From contig CAVTOG010000010.1 of NCBI GenBank assembly GCA_963736325.1, positions 806,001-870,000 of the forward strand: a DNA stretch of 64,000 nucleotides, written 5' to 3'. The stretch's first letter is position 1. Every line of letters begins with the position of its first letter. The stretch is from Actinoallomurus sp963736325 (GTDB lineage: Bacteria; Actinomycetota; Actinomycetes; Streptosporangiales; Streptosporangiaceae). Below the pieces are notes generated by a model. That model saw only the letters and a program-made list of their open reading frames with translations. It searched no databases and was not told the DNA's origin. The position numbers were made by a program, and so were the translations under genes. Positions 1 to 9,565 of this stretch are shown piece after piece.

Positions 1-261
1 GGCGAGTGCCGTCATGATGACGGCGACGGCGCACACGATCACAGCGGTGCGGATGAAGCCGATGTCGGGGCCGCCGGGCGCCCCGAGCCCGCGGTCGAGG
101 GTCTGCTGGACGGCGACCGGCACGACGATACGCCCGACGGTCGCGACGAACGCCAGCGCGAGCGTCACGCCGATGCCCCGGTGGAACTCCGGCGTCAGCC
201 GCAGGCCGGCGCGCAGTGTGGCGAGGCCTGATGACGCGCGGCCCGAATCGATGGCCGTCAC
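1..261 (-). CDS. ABC transporter, transmembrane part (3' partial, runs off left edge)
   Basis: The first 87 codons read VTAIDSGRASSGLATL and continue into hydrophobic stretches (LALAFVATVGRIVVPVAV; TAVIVCAVAVIMTALA), typical of the first helices of an ABC exporter membrane domain. The GTG start overlaps the stop of the upstream exporter gene by four bases (GTGA), so the two are translationally coupled and probably form a heterodimer. The ATPase domain lies outside the window. The identification rests on position and hydrophobic pattern; the family is likely, the substrate unknown. Confidence 0.75.
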   Translation of the reverse strand, partial: MTAIDSGRASSGLATLRAGLRLTPEFHRGIGVTLALAFVATVGRIVVPVAVQQTLDRGLGAPGGPDIGFIRTAVIVCAVAVIMTALA

Positions 262-2039
262 GCCATCGCCTCCTCGTTCTCGTCGCGTTCGTGCCGCTCG
301 TAGGCGGTGACCAGGTTCCGGTAGCCGGTGGAGCGGGTCAGCAGGTCCGCGTGCGGGCCCTGCCCGGCGATCCGGCCGCGTTCGATGTAGACGACCTCGT
401 CGGCCAGTTCGATGGTGGCCTTGCGGTACGCGACCACGACCACGGTCGCCGACGACTCGCGCAGCCCGCGCAGGATGCGCTCCTCGACCTGGGGGTCGAC
501 GCTGGAGGTGGAGTCGTCGAGGACGAGCAGGCGCGGCCGGCGTACGAGCGCGCGTGCCAGCGCGAGGCGCTGCCGCTGCCCGCCGGACAGGGTCGCGCCG
601 CGCTCCCCCACCATCGTGTCGAGCCCCTCGCCGAGGGCGGAGACGAAGCCGTCGGCCTGGGCGAGGCGCAGCGCCTCCCACACGTCCTCATCGGGGGCGT
701 CGAGGCCGAGGGTGATGTTGTCGCGGACGGTGTCGTTGAACATGTAGGTCTGCTGGGGGACGACCGCGGTCGTACGGGCGAGGCCGCCCTGCACGACGTC
801 GCGGACGTCGACGCCGTCGAGCAGCACATCGCCGCTCGCCGGGTCGACGAGCCGTACCAGGAGGTTGGTGAGGGTGGACTTGCCCGAGCCCGTCGGGCCG
901 ACGACCGCGATGGTGCGGCCGGGCTCCGCGGTGAAGGAGACGTCGTGGAGCACGTCGCCGTCGGTGTAGCCGAACCGGACGCCGCGCACCTCCAGGCGCG
1001 CGGGTTCCTTCCCGTCGAGGGACTCCTCGCCGTACGGGAGCGAGCCCGAGGCGTCGAGGACGCCGCGCACGCGATCCCAGCCGACGACGCTGCGCGGCAC
1101 CTCCGCCAGCACCCAGCCGAGCGCGCGGATCGGGAAGGCCAGCAGCGTGAACAGGTAGGCGACGTGGACGAGGTCGCCGGGCGAGAGCGCGCCGGACCTC
1201 AGGCGCACCGCGCCGACGAGCAGGACGGCGAGGACGCCGAGGTTGGGCAGCGCCTCCAGCACGGGGTCGAACAGGCCGCGCACCCGGCCGACCGCGACGT
1301 TGGCGTCCCGCAGCTCATGGGCGGCGACGGCGAACCGCTCGGTCTCCGTCGTCTCCCGGCCGAGGGTCTTCACGACGAGCGCGCCGTCGAAGCTCTCGTG
1401 GGCGACCTCGCTGACCTCGGCGCGCAGCTGCTGGGCGCGTGCCGCGATCGGCGCGAGCCTGCGCTGGTAGATGACGTTGAGCCCGGCGATCATCGGGAAG
1501 ACGAGGAAGCCGACGATCGCCACCATGACGTCGGTGGCGAGGATCTCGGCGGCGGCGATGAAGAGCATCAGGACGACGCCGGTGGCCATCGGCAGGGGCG
1601 CGATCGGCGCCCATGCGGCCTCGACGTCGGCGTTGGCGTTGGACAGCAGCTGCCCGGTGGGGTGGCGGTGGTGCCAGGCGAGCGGGAGCCGCAGGTACTG
1701 ACGTGTCACCGAGCGGCGGTACGTCGCCTGCAGGTTGAACTGCATCATCCCGGCGTAGAGCCGGCGGCCGGCGACGCCGAGGGCCTTGAGCGCGGCGACG
1801 CCGATGATGGCGAGGGCTCCGGCGGTGAGGGTTCCGGTGGTCGTGTGGTCATGGTCGAAGGCCGGCAGGACGACGTCCTGCACGACGCGGCCGAGCACCC
1901 AGGCGCTGGCCACGGTCATGGCCGCGTACAGGGCGCTGGCGATGACCGAGACGGCGAACAGGCGCGGCTCGGCACGGACGGCGACACCCAGGACCTGGAA
2001 GCCCTTGCGCAGGATGTCAGTCGTCACCTTTTGTCGCAT
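258..2039 (-). CDS. ABC exporter half-transporter with degenerate ATPase site
   Basis: This 593-residue protein has a six-helix type membrane domain (about 1-320) followed by a nucleotide-binding domain. Walker A GPTGSGKST is at 381-389, the Q-loop at 429-430 and the signature LSGGQ at 484-488. Walker B ends LLVLDD, so the usual catalytic Glu is Asp509, and the switch histidine is Tyr538 (VVAYRKAT). In heterodimeric exporters one subunit commonly carries such a non-hydrolysing site, which agrees with a second ABC gene overlapping its 3' end. The ATG is preceded by GAGG. It probably exports a lipid, drug or peptide; no substrate can be assigned. Confidence 0.9.
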   Translation of the reverse strand: MRQKVTTDILRKGFQVLGVAVRAEPRLFAVSVIASALYAAMTVASAWVLGRVVQDVVLPAFDHDHTTTGTLTAGALAIIGVAALKALGVAGRRLYAGMMQFNLQATYRRSVTRQYLRLPLAWHHRHPTGQLLSNANADVEAAWAPIAPLPMATGVVLMLFIAAAEILATDVMVAIVGFLVFPMIAGLNVIYQRRLAPIAARAQQLRAEVSEVAHESFDGALVVKTLGRETTETERFAVAAHELRDANVAVGRVRGLFDPVLEALPNLGVLAVLLVGAVRLRSGALSPGDLVHVAYLFTLLAFPIRALGWVLAEVPRSVVGWDRVRGVLDASGSLPYGEESLDGKEPARLEVRGVRFGYTDGDVLHDVSFTAEPGRTIAVVGPTGSGKSTLTNLLVRLVDPASGDVLLDGVDVRDVVQGGLARTTAVVPQQTYMFNDTVRDNITLGLDAPDEDVWEALRLAQADGFVSALGEGLDTMVGERGATLSGGQRQRLALARALVRRPRLLVLDDSTSSVDPQVEERILRGLRESSATVVVVAYRKATIELADEVVYIERGRIAGQGPHADLLTRSTGYRNLVTAYERHERDENEEAMA

Positions 2040-2138
2040 TGAATCGCCTCTTGTGGCAGATTGCGGGGTCGCTCATAGCTATCACGCGGGAAGCCCCGGT
2101 TATTCCGCTCTTGCCACAGCAGGCCTACGATCACGTGG

Positions 2139-2777
2139 ATGGCCACCCAGAACTGGGCACGTGCCGAGCGCCTCACGCTGAGCGACCTGCTCGACGAGAC
2201 CGGCCCGGACGCCCCGACTCTCTGCCAAGGCTGGACGACCGGCGATCTGGTCGCCCACCTGCTGCTCCGGGACACCCGCCCCGACGCGTCGCCCGGCATC
2301 CTCGTTCCCCTGCTGGGCGGCTACACCCAGCGGGTGCAGCGCAAGATCCTTGCCTCGGCGCCGTTCCCCGAACTGGTCGAGCGGCTCCGGCAGGGCCCGC
2401 CCGCCTGGTCGCCTGTCGGGCTGCCCGGCCTGGACGCGAGCGTGAACCTGGTGGAGTTCTTCGTGCACCACGAGGACGTACGCCGCGCCCGGCCCGGCTG
2501 GGAGACCCGGCGGATGCCGACGGTGTTCGAGCGGCAGCTGTGGCGGCGCCTGAGGATCGGCCGGCTCGCGCTGCGGAGGCTGCCGGTCGAGATCACCCTC
2601 GTCGAGCCGCACGGCAGCACCCAGCGCATCACCAAGGGCGGACGCCAGGCACGAGTGCACGGCCTGCCGAGCGAGCTGACGCTCTGGGTCGTCGGCCGCA
2701 AGGACATCGCCCAGGTGGAGATCACCGGCGAGGCCGAGGCCGTCAATGTCCTGTCCCAGGGGCGCTGGCGCCTCTGA
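2139..2777 (+). CDS. TIGR03085-like protein (DinB/mycothiol-dependent isomerase superfamily)
   Basis: The 212-residue product starts ATQNWARAERLTLSDLL and contains TLCQGWTTGDLVAHLLLRD near 27-45 and a central FFVHHEDVRRARPGW. This is the pattern of the actinobacterial TIGR03085 group, a four-helix DinB-like fold related to mycothiol-dependent maleylpyruvate isomerase. The histidines in DLVAHLL and FFVHHEDV are the likely metal ligands. Family members are thought to handle thiol-linked substrates, but the reaction here is unknown. TACGAT (2126-2131) lies 7 nt before the ATG and no ribosome binding site is visible, so the mRNA is probably leaderless. Confidence 0.75.
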   Translation: MATQNWARAERLTLSDLLDETGPDAPTLCQGWTTGDLVAHLLLRDTRPDASPGILVPLLGGYTQRVQRKILASAPFPELVERLRQGPPAWSPVGLPGLDASVNLVEFFVHHEDVRRARPGWETRRMPTVFERQLWRRLRIGRLALRRLPVEITLVEPHGSTQRITKGGRQARVHGLPSELTLWVVGRKDIAQVEITGEAEAVNVLSQGRWRL

Positions 2778-2895
2778 CGCGGCACCGCCGATCCGCCTCG
2801 TCGAGCCGCCCGGAACGGTGCCCCGCCCATAATCGGACCAAGTCGTGCCCATAATTTACTTGCCCGGTTTGTGGTCGAGTGCGCATCCTGCAGCA

Positions 2896-4125
2896 GTGGA
2901 GAACATCGTCCTGCACCCAGCGGAATCGCTGCACGGCCGCCTGCAACGCGGGCGTGGCTGCGCCGCCCGCCGCGCCGCCGGCGCGCCTGGCACGGGCGAG
3001 CTCGTCTACGACTGCGTACGCCACGACCCCAGGTGGGACACCCTGGAGGAACGTGGCCTCTACTACGCGCGGCTGGTCGTCGACCTCGAGCTCGGCATCG
3101 CGCCGGTCGCCGCCCACCTGTTCGATCCCGCCGACCACACCGACCTCGACGAGGACCGTACGAACCTGGCGATCGACGTCCTCACGCGCCTCGTGACCCT
3201 GGGCCGCCGTGAGGCGGCCTCGCCGCTGCGCCGCTACGCGTCCGAGGGCTGGAACTGGTTCGCGGCCCTCCAGCAACTCGTCGAACTCGACGACCCCGCG
3301 CTGGCCGAAGGGCTGGACGACGTCGCCGCGACCCGGTGCAGCGACGACGAGCTGGCCTGGCTGTGCGGCGTGGACGGCGCGGTCGTACGGCGATGGGCGC
3401 TGCGCCATCCGCGCATCGCGGCCGCGCGCCGCCCCGAGGTGCGCCCGCACGGACAGCGGCCACCGCTCACCCACCGGACCGACGACGACCTCGCGGCCCT
3501 GGCCCGCGGCGACGGCGACGGCGCGACCGCCGCCATCCTCGAACTCGGGCGCCGCCGGAGTCCGATCGTCCTGGACCTGGCCGAGGAGCTCCTGCCGGCC
3601 GGCCGGTACGACGGGCCGCTGTGCCGCGCCGTACGCGACCTCGGCCCCGGCGCGCTGCCGCGAGCGCGTGCGTGGGCGGCGGAGCGGCGTTCGTACCACG
3701 ACGTCGGGATCGACGTGCTGGCCGCGCACGGGACCGGACCGGACGCGCCGCTCCTGCTCGACTCCCTCGGCGCCGCCCTCACCGAGGAGGACTGGGACCT
3801 CGCCGCGGTGCCCGCGGACGGGCTCGGGCGGCTGAAATCCCGCGCGGCCATCTCGTTCCTGCTGCACGGCTGGGAGCAGAGCGCGTCATCCCAGTTGCGC
3901 ACCCACCTGCTCGGCGCACTGGCCTCCATCGACCGGCACGTCGCCGAGCCGTACCTCATCGAGGGGCTGTGGGACTGCGAGGACGGCGTACGCCGCATCG
4001 CCGCCGGAGCCGTGCCCCTCGAAGGCGAGGCGCGGACCCGGCTGCGGCGGCTTCGCCAGGAGGCCGCCGAGGACCCGGACGTACGGTCCACGGCGGACGG
4101 ACGGCTGGTCGGCGGCCGGCATTGA
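2896..4125 (+). CDS. HEAT-like repeat protein of unknown function
   Basis: The 409-residue product is rich in short amphipathic helices. Repeated helical units are clearest at the C-terminus (AISFLLHGWEQSASSQLR, THLLGALASIDRHVAEPYL, IEGLWDCEDGVRRIAAGA), as in HEAT/armadillo scaffolds. There is no signal peptide, membrane segment or catalytic motif, so it is probably a cytoplasmic protein-protein interaction protein. The GTG at 2896 was preferred over an in-frame GTG at 2845: CATCCT (2884-2889) sits 6 nt upstream in the leaderless arrangement seen elsewhere here, and there is no ribosome binding site for either. The 3' end abuts the anomalous block that starts near 4139. Function not assigned. 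Confidence 0.65.
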   Translation: MENIVLHPAESLHGRLQRGRGCAARRAAGAPGTGELVYDCVRHDPRWDTLEERGLYYARLVVDLELGIAPVAAHLFDPADHTDLDEDRTNLAIDVLTRLVTLGRREAASPLRRYASEGWNWFAALQQLVELDDPALAEGLDDVAATRCSDDELAWLCGVDGAVVRRWALRHPRIAAARRPEVRPHGQRPPLTHRTDDDLAALARGDGDGATAAILELGRRRSPIVLDLAEELLPAGRYDGPLCRAVRDLGPGALPRARAWAAERRSYHDVGIDVLAAHGTGPDAPLLLDSLGAALTEEDWDLAAVPADGLGRLKSRAAISFLLHGWEQSASSQLRTHLLGALASIDRHVAEPYLIEGLWDCEDGVRRIAAGAVPLEGEARTRLRRLRQEAAEDPDVRSTADGRLVGGRH

Positions 4126-4138
4126 GCCCGCCGGGCCA

Positions 4139-5585
<1,447 letters not shown>

Positions 5586-6632
5586 CTATAGGTCGATGAC
5601 GACCTTGACCTCGCCCGTGTTCGGGCCGAAGGCCTCATGGGCCCGCGCGAGGGGAAGGCGGCGGGTGATGATGCCCTCCAGCCACGAACGGTCGGCGTGA
5701 GCCAGGGCCTGGACGCCGAGTTCGTAGTGGCGGTGGTTGGAGTTGACGCTGCCGAAGACCACGTCGTTCTGGAGCACGATCTCGCGGTTGAGGTGGCCGG
5801 CGTCGACCTCGGACTGCCGGCCCATCGACGACACTCCGGTCAGGCACACCACCCCGGCCGAGGCGTTGTTGGCGATGGCGTCCAGGACGAGGCGGGGTGC
5901 TCCGGTCGCCTCGATGACGATGTCCGGGCTGGCCTTCTCGGCGATCTCGGGGATCGAGCCGGTGTGGTAGGTCGCGCCGAGTTCGGCGACCAGGCGCGGC
6001 TTCGGGCCGGACGTCGCCAGGTCGAGCACGTGGACGTCGAGGCCGCGCTGGACGCCGAGCATGGCGGCCAGCAGGCCGATGGGGCCGGCGCCCGCGACGA
6101 GGACGGTCTTCGGCTCGAACCAGGCGCGGTTGCCGATGCGCTCGATGTGGTCCCACGCCTTGGCCACGACCGTGGTGGGCTCCAGTAGCACGCCGACGCT
6201 CTCAAGGGACGGGTCGAGGCGTACGGCGTAGTCGGCCTCTACGGTCCAGTGTTCCGCGCCGTAGCCGTGGCGGGCCTTGATGCCGCGTTCGGTGTACTCG
6301 CCGTTGCGGCACATGTCGAACTCGCCGTGCGCGCACGCGCCGCACGGCTCGGGGTCCGGGCGCCGCACGACGCCGACGACCAGGTCGCCCGGTGAGAAGC
6401 CGCTGCCCTCCGGGGCCTGCCGGACCCTGCCGAGGGACTCGTGGCCGAGGATGAGGCGTTCCTCGCCCGGCGGCGCCCAGCCGTACTCCCCCGAGGCGAT
6501 CTCCCTGTCGGTGCCGCACACGCCGAGGGCGAGCCCGTCGACGAGGAGCTCTCCCTCACCCGGCACCGGCTCGGGGAAGTCGGTCACGGCGAGCGAGCCC
6601 GGCTTCAGTGGTACCACCGTCAGTGCGCGCAT
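5586..6632 (-). CDS. Zinc-dependent alcohol dehydrogenase, glucose 1-dehydrogenase-like
   Basis: The 348-residue medium-chain dehydrogenase starts MRALTVVPLKPG and contains the catalytic-zinc segment LGVCGTDREIASG, the GHESLGRV motif, a structural-zinc cysteine cluster (PEPCGACAHGEFDMCRNGEY) and the Rossmann motif AGAGPIGLLAAMLG. The C-terminal FGSVNSNHRHYELG resembles archaeal-type glucose dehydrogenases, which oxidise glucose with NAD(P). The start was set at 6632 because AGGAGA lies 8 nt upstream; an ATG at 6671 would add 13 unlike residues. An ArsR-type regulator lies upstream on the same strand and may control it. The substrate is inferred from family resemblance only. Confidence 0.82.
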   Translation of the reverse strand: MRALTVVPLKPGSLAVTDFPEPVPGEGELLVDGLALGVCGTDREIASGEYGWAPPGEERLILGHESLGRVRQAPEGSGFSPGDLVVGVVRRPDPEPCGACAHGEFDMCRNGEYTERGIKARHGYGAEHWTVEADYAVRLDPSLESVGVLLEPTTVVAKAWDHIERIGNRAWFEPKTVLVAGAGPIGLLAAMLGVQRGLDVHVLDLATSGPKPRLVAELGATYHTGSIPEIAEKASPDIVIEATGAPRLVLDAIANNASAGVVCLTGVSSMGRQSEVDAGHLNREIVLQNDVVFGSVNSNHRHYELGVQALAHADRSWLEGIITRRLPLARAHEAFGPNTGEVKVVIDL

Positions 6633-6722
6633 GATCTTCTCCTCGGATGACGCATTCCCCGGCATCAGCACGGTAGTGCCGCGTGACGGACGGTACGGCT
6701 GTCTTGGGGCAAACGTGACGCG

Positions 6723-7304
6723 TCAGCCGTTGACGCTGGGGTGCACGGCGACGATCACCCGGTGGTCGCGCCCGCCCTCGGCGCCCTCGTCGTGGTACTT
6801 GCCCACGAGCGCGGTGACCGCGCCGGCCAGTTCCTCGGCGAAGGCCGCGCGGTCGGCGGCGGAGGCGAAGCGCACCTCGCCGTCGATCGCGAACGTCGCG
6901 ACGCGCCGGTGGGCCTTGGCCGCGCCGGTGATGAGGCTCCCGACGTCGCGTACGAGGCGGGCGGCGACGGCGAGGAGCCAGCGCGCCGAGAGCTGGTCCG
7001 GTGAGCGCGCCGGGTCGGGCTGCACCGCGTCGAGGGCCGTCGGCGAGATCACGTACGACTTCGCGGTGGCGCGCATGACGCGCTCGGTGCAGTTGCCCTT
7101 CCGCCGCTCCTCGACGAGCTCGACCAGGCCGTGCTTCTCCAGGGCCCTGAGGTGGTAGTTGACCTTCTGCCGGGGCAGGCCGACCTTGGCGGCCAGCGTC
7201 GTGGCCGAACCGGGCTCGGCCAGCTCGGCCAGCAGGCGGGCCCGCATCGGGTCCAGCGACACCCCGGCGGCCGCCGGGTCCTCGATCACAGCGACGTCGA
7301 ACAT
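6723..7304 (-). CDS. ArsR-type winged-helix transcriptional regulator
   Basis: The 193-residue protein has an N-terminal winged helix: DPMRARLLAELAEPGSATTL, then KVGLPRQKVNYHLRALEKHG as recognition helix and LVELVEERRKGNC as wing. This is the ArsR/HTH_20 pattern. The C-terminal half (RVATFAIDGEVRFASAADRA) resembles the effector part of regulators often paired with SRPBCC proteins, but no metal-binding cysteine pair is present. It lies 90 bp upstream of the dehydrogenase gene on the same strand, so it probably regulates that gene and itself. The signal is unknown. Confidence 0.8.
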   Translation of the reverse strand: MFDVAVIEDPAAAGVSLDPMRARLLAELAEPGSATTLAAKVGLPRQKVNYHLRALEKHGLVELVEERRKGNCTERVMRATAKSYVISPTALDAVQPDPARSPDQLSARWLLAVAARLVRDVGSLITGAAKAHRRVATFAIDGEVRFASAADRAAFAEELAGAVTALVGKYHDEGAEGGRDHRVIVAVHPSVNG

Positions 7305-7339
7305 GTCCCCACGATCGCACCGACAACTTTATTCGTCAA
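7305..7339 (-). promoter_or_regulatory. Promoter of the ArsR-type gene
   Basis: On the minus strand TTGACG (7339-7334) is followed after exactly 17 nt by GATCGT (7316-7311), which ends 6 nt before the ATG. Spacing and sequence fit a housekeeping-sigma promoter whose transcript would start at or very near the start codon. The AT-rich spacer (AATAAAGTTGTC) is a plausible autoregulatory site. Confidence 0.5.
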
Positions 7340-7358
7340 AGATTCGGGAGCCGCCGGC

Positions 7359-8111
7359 TCAGCGGACCGGATGGCCCGCCTCCCGCAGCGACGCCTTCAC
7401 GTCGGAGATCTTCAGCTCACCGAAGTGGAACACGCTCGCGGCCAGTACGGCGTCGGCGCCGGCCTCGATCGCCGGGGCGAAGTGCGCGACGGCTCCCGCT
7501 CCCCCGCTGGCGATCACCGGGACGCTCACGACCGCGCGCACCGCGCGCAGCATCTCCAGGTCGAAGCCGTTCTTCGTGCCGTCGGCGTCCATGGAGTTCA
7601 GCAGGATCTCGCCGACGCCCAGCTCCTCGCCGCGCCGCGCCCACTCGACCGCGTCCAGGCCCGTGCAGGTACGGCCGCCGTGCGTGGTGACCTCGAACCT
7701 CGAGCCGGACCGCCGGGCGTCCACGGACAGCACGACGCACTGCGAGCCGAACCGGTGCGCCGCCTCGCGAAGGAACTCCGGCCGGGCGATCGCCGCCGTG
7801 TTGACCGACACCTTGTCGGCGCCGGCCCGCAGCAGCCGGTCGATGTCCTCGACGGTACGGATGCCGCCGCCCACCGTCAGCGGGATGAACACCTGCTCGG
7901 CCGTACGGCGGACGACGTCATAGGTGGTCTCGCGCTCGCCGCTGGAGGCGGTGATGTCGAGGAAGGTCAGCTCGTCGGCGCCCTCCGCGTCATAGCGCCG
8001 AGCCAGCTCGACCGGGTCGCCGGCGTCGCGCAGGTCCTGGAACCTCACGCCCTTGACGACCCGCCCGCCGTCGACGTCCAGGCACGGGATCACCCGGACC
8101 GCGACGCTCAC
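7359..8111 (-). CDS. hisF: Imidazole glycerol phosphate synthase, cyclase subunit
   Basis: HisF takes PRFAR and the ammonia released by HisH to make imidazole glycerol phosphate and AICAR. The 250-residue TIM barrel shows VAVRVIPCLDVDGGRVVKG at the start with the catalytic Asp of CLDVD, DELTFLDITAS, PLTVGGGIRTV and the second acidic site MDADGTKNGFD. Two-fold repeated phosphate motifs (GGGI; ASGGAG) are visible. The GTG start was chosen because it overlaps the ridA stop by four bases (GTGA). It is the last gene of the his operon, 54 nt before the ArsR-type gene. Confidence 0.95.
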   Translation of the reverse strand: MSVAVRVIPCLDVDGGRVVKGVRFQDLRDAGDPVELARRYDAEGADELTFLDITASSGERETTYDVVRRTAEQVFIPLTVGGGIRTVEDIDRLLRAGADKVSVNTAAIARPEFLREAAHRFGSQCVVLSVDARRSGSRFEVTTHGGRTCTGLDAVEWARRGEELGVGEILLNSMDADGTKNGFDLEMLRAVRAVVSVPVIASGGAGAVAHFAPAIEAGADAVLAASVFHFGELKISDVKASLREAGHPVR

Positions 8112-8509
8112 GCGGTGTCCTCGCCCAGCGTCTCCGCGTAGGCGTCCATCTCGATCTCGACGAGCATCCGCTCGTCGATGAACCGCGACACCTCGACCAT
8201 CGTCGCCGCCGGGCGCACGTCCTTGAACAGCTCCGCGTGCGCGCGCCCGACCTCCTCGGCGAGGCCGATGTCGGTGACGTACATGCGGGTGCGCACGACG
8301 TCCTCGCGGGCCGCGCCGGCCTCGCCGATCGCCTTCAGCGCGATCTCCAGGGCCGTGCGCGTCTGCCGGTACGCGTCGTTCTCGTGCCGCACCTCGCCGT
8401 CGACCGTCGACGTGCAGCCCGCGACCATGACCCACGGCCCGGCCACGACCGCGCGCGCGTAGCCGACGACGTCCTCCCACGGCCCGCCCGAGAGGATCCG
8501 CCGGATCAC
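8108..8509 (-). CDS. RidA-family protein in the his operon
   Basis: The 133-residue product matches the RidA/YjgF/UK114 family, trimeric deaminases that hydrolyse reactive imine/enamine intermediates. Supporting segments are VVGYARAVVAGPWVMVAG, the conserved arginine in DVVRTRMYVTDI and the closing RPAATMVEVSRF. The GTG start overlaps the priA stop and its own stop overlaps the hisF start (both GTGA), so it is tightly coupled to histidine synthesis. It may protect the pathway, or PLP enzymes such as HisC, from imine damage; that role is inferred from position. Confidence 0.88.
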   Translation of the reverse strand: MIRRILSGGPWEDVVGYARAVVAGPWVMVAGCTSTVDGEVRHENDAYRQTRTALEIALKAIGEAGAAREDVVRTRMYVTDIGLAEEVGRAHAELFKDVRPAATMVEVSRFIDERMLVEIEMDAYAETLGEDTA

Positions 8510-9228
8510 GACGCGACCGCCTCTAGGGCCTGCTCCAGCGTGAACGCGCCCGCGTACAGCGCCTTACCGACGATCGCGCCCTCGACGCCGTCGCCGACCA
8601 GCCCGGCGATGGCCCGCAGGTCGTCCAGGGACGACACGCCGCCCGAAGCGATCACGGGCCGGTCCGTACGCGCGCAGACGTCGCGCAGGAGGTCGGTGTT
8701 CGGGCCGCGCAGGGTGCCGTCCTTGGTGACGTCGGTGACGACGTAGCGCGGGCAGCCGTCGGCCTCCAGGCGGTCGAGCACCTCCCACAGGTCGCCGCCC
8801 TCGCGGGTCCAGCCGCGCGCCGCAAGGGTCGTGCCGCGTACGTCGAGGCCGACCGCGATCCGGTCGCCGAACTCGGCGATGATCTTGCGGCACCACTCGG
8901 GGTCCTCCAGCGCGGCGGTGCCGATGTTGACCCGCTCGCAGCCGGTGGCGAGCGCGGCGGCGAGCGACTCGTCGTCGCGGATGCCGCCGGACAGCTCGAC
9001 CTTCGCATCCAGCTTCCCGGTCAGGTCCGCGAGCAGCTCGCGGTTGGAGCCGCGCCCGAACGCGGCGTCGAGGTCCACCAGATGGATCCACTCCGCACCC
9101 GCGCTCTGCCAGGCCATCGCGGCCTCGAACGGCTCCCCGTAGGAGGTCTCGGTGCCGGCCGCACCCTGGACGAGGCGCACGGCCTGCCCGTCGGCGACGT
9201 CGACGGCGGGCAACAGGACTAGGGACAT
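8506..9228 (-). CDS. priA: Bifunctional HisA/TrpF isomerase PriA
   Basis: PriA isomerises ProFAR to PRFAR for histidine and, in actinomycetes, phosphoribosylanthranilate for tryptophan. The 240-residue barrel begins MSLVLLPAVDVADGQAVRL with catalytic Asp10; the second catalytic acid is Asp170 in TDVTKDGTLRG. VELSGGIRDDESL and VIASGGVSSLDDL bind the two phosphates. HisA and PriA are hard to separate by eye; the actinobacterial context and the ARGWTREGG loop favour PriA. Its end overlaps ridA by GTGA and its start follows the small membrane protein gene by 4 nt. Confidence 0.9.
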   Translation of the reverse strand: MSLVLLPAVDVADGQAVRLVQGAAGTETSYGEPFEAAMAWQSAGAEWIHLVDLDAAFGRGSNRELLADLTGKLDAKVELSGGIRDDESLAAALATGCERVNIGTAALEDPEWCRKIIAEFGDRIAVGLDVRGTTLAARGWTREGGDLWEVLDRLEADGCPRYVVTDVTKDGTLRGPNTDLLRDVCARTDRPVIASGGVSSLDDLRAIAGLVGDGVEGAIVGKALYAGAFTLEQALEAVAS

Positions 9229-9232
9229 CTTT

Positions 9233-9565
9233 CTAGGACCTCCGGTCGAAGGCGAGCGTGATGAACACCGGGACCAGGAACGCCGACAGCATCAGCACCG
9301 CCAGGCGTTCCATCCAGGACGAGAGATTGATCCATGCGACCACCTGGACCAGCAGGAACGCCACGATCACGATGGCGTTCTGCTCGCGGCGGCGGCGCGC
9401 GAGAAGGCCGCCGGGCCGGCCCGATCGGCGCGGCACGAGACGGCTCGCCCAGGCGAACCTGCGCCGGCGCCGTTCCCGCCGCTCCTGGCGGCGGGTGTTC
9501 TCGGCGGCGGCGCGCTCCCGCTCGGCCTCGCGCTCCGCGCGGCGCTTCTGGCGTTCTTTGCTCAT
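9233..9565 (-). CDS. Small two-helix membrane protein within the his operon
   Basis: The 110-residue product has a very basic, Arg/Glu-rich N-terminus (MSKERQKRRAEREAERERA, probably helical) and two C-terminal membrane segments (NAIVIVAFLLVQVVAWINL; LAVLMLSAFLVPVFITLAF). The ATG overlaps the hisH stop (ATGA) and the stop lies 4 nt before priA, so it is translated as part of the operon. No enzymatic motif is present and the function is unknown; similar small proteins occur at this place in other actinomycete his operons. Confidence 0.8.
   Translation of the reverse strand: MSKERQKRRAEREAERERAAAENTRRQERRERRRRRFAWASRLVPRRSGRPGGLLARRRREQNAIVIVAFLLVQVVAWINLSSWMERLAVLMLSAFLVPVFITLAFDRRS

Noticed and set aside
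216..2042. 608-residue plus-strand frame opposite the ABC exporter
   Set aside because: It is the high-GC antisense shadow of the exporter gene: Val/Gly/Asp/Arg-rich, no family resemblance, no ribosome site.
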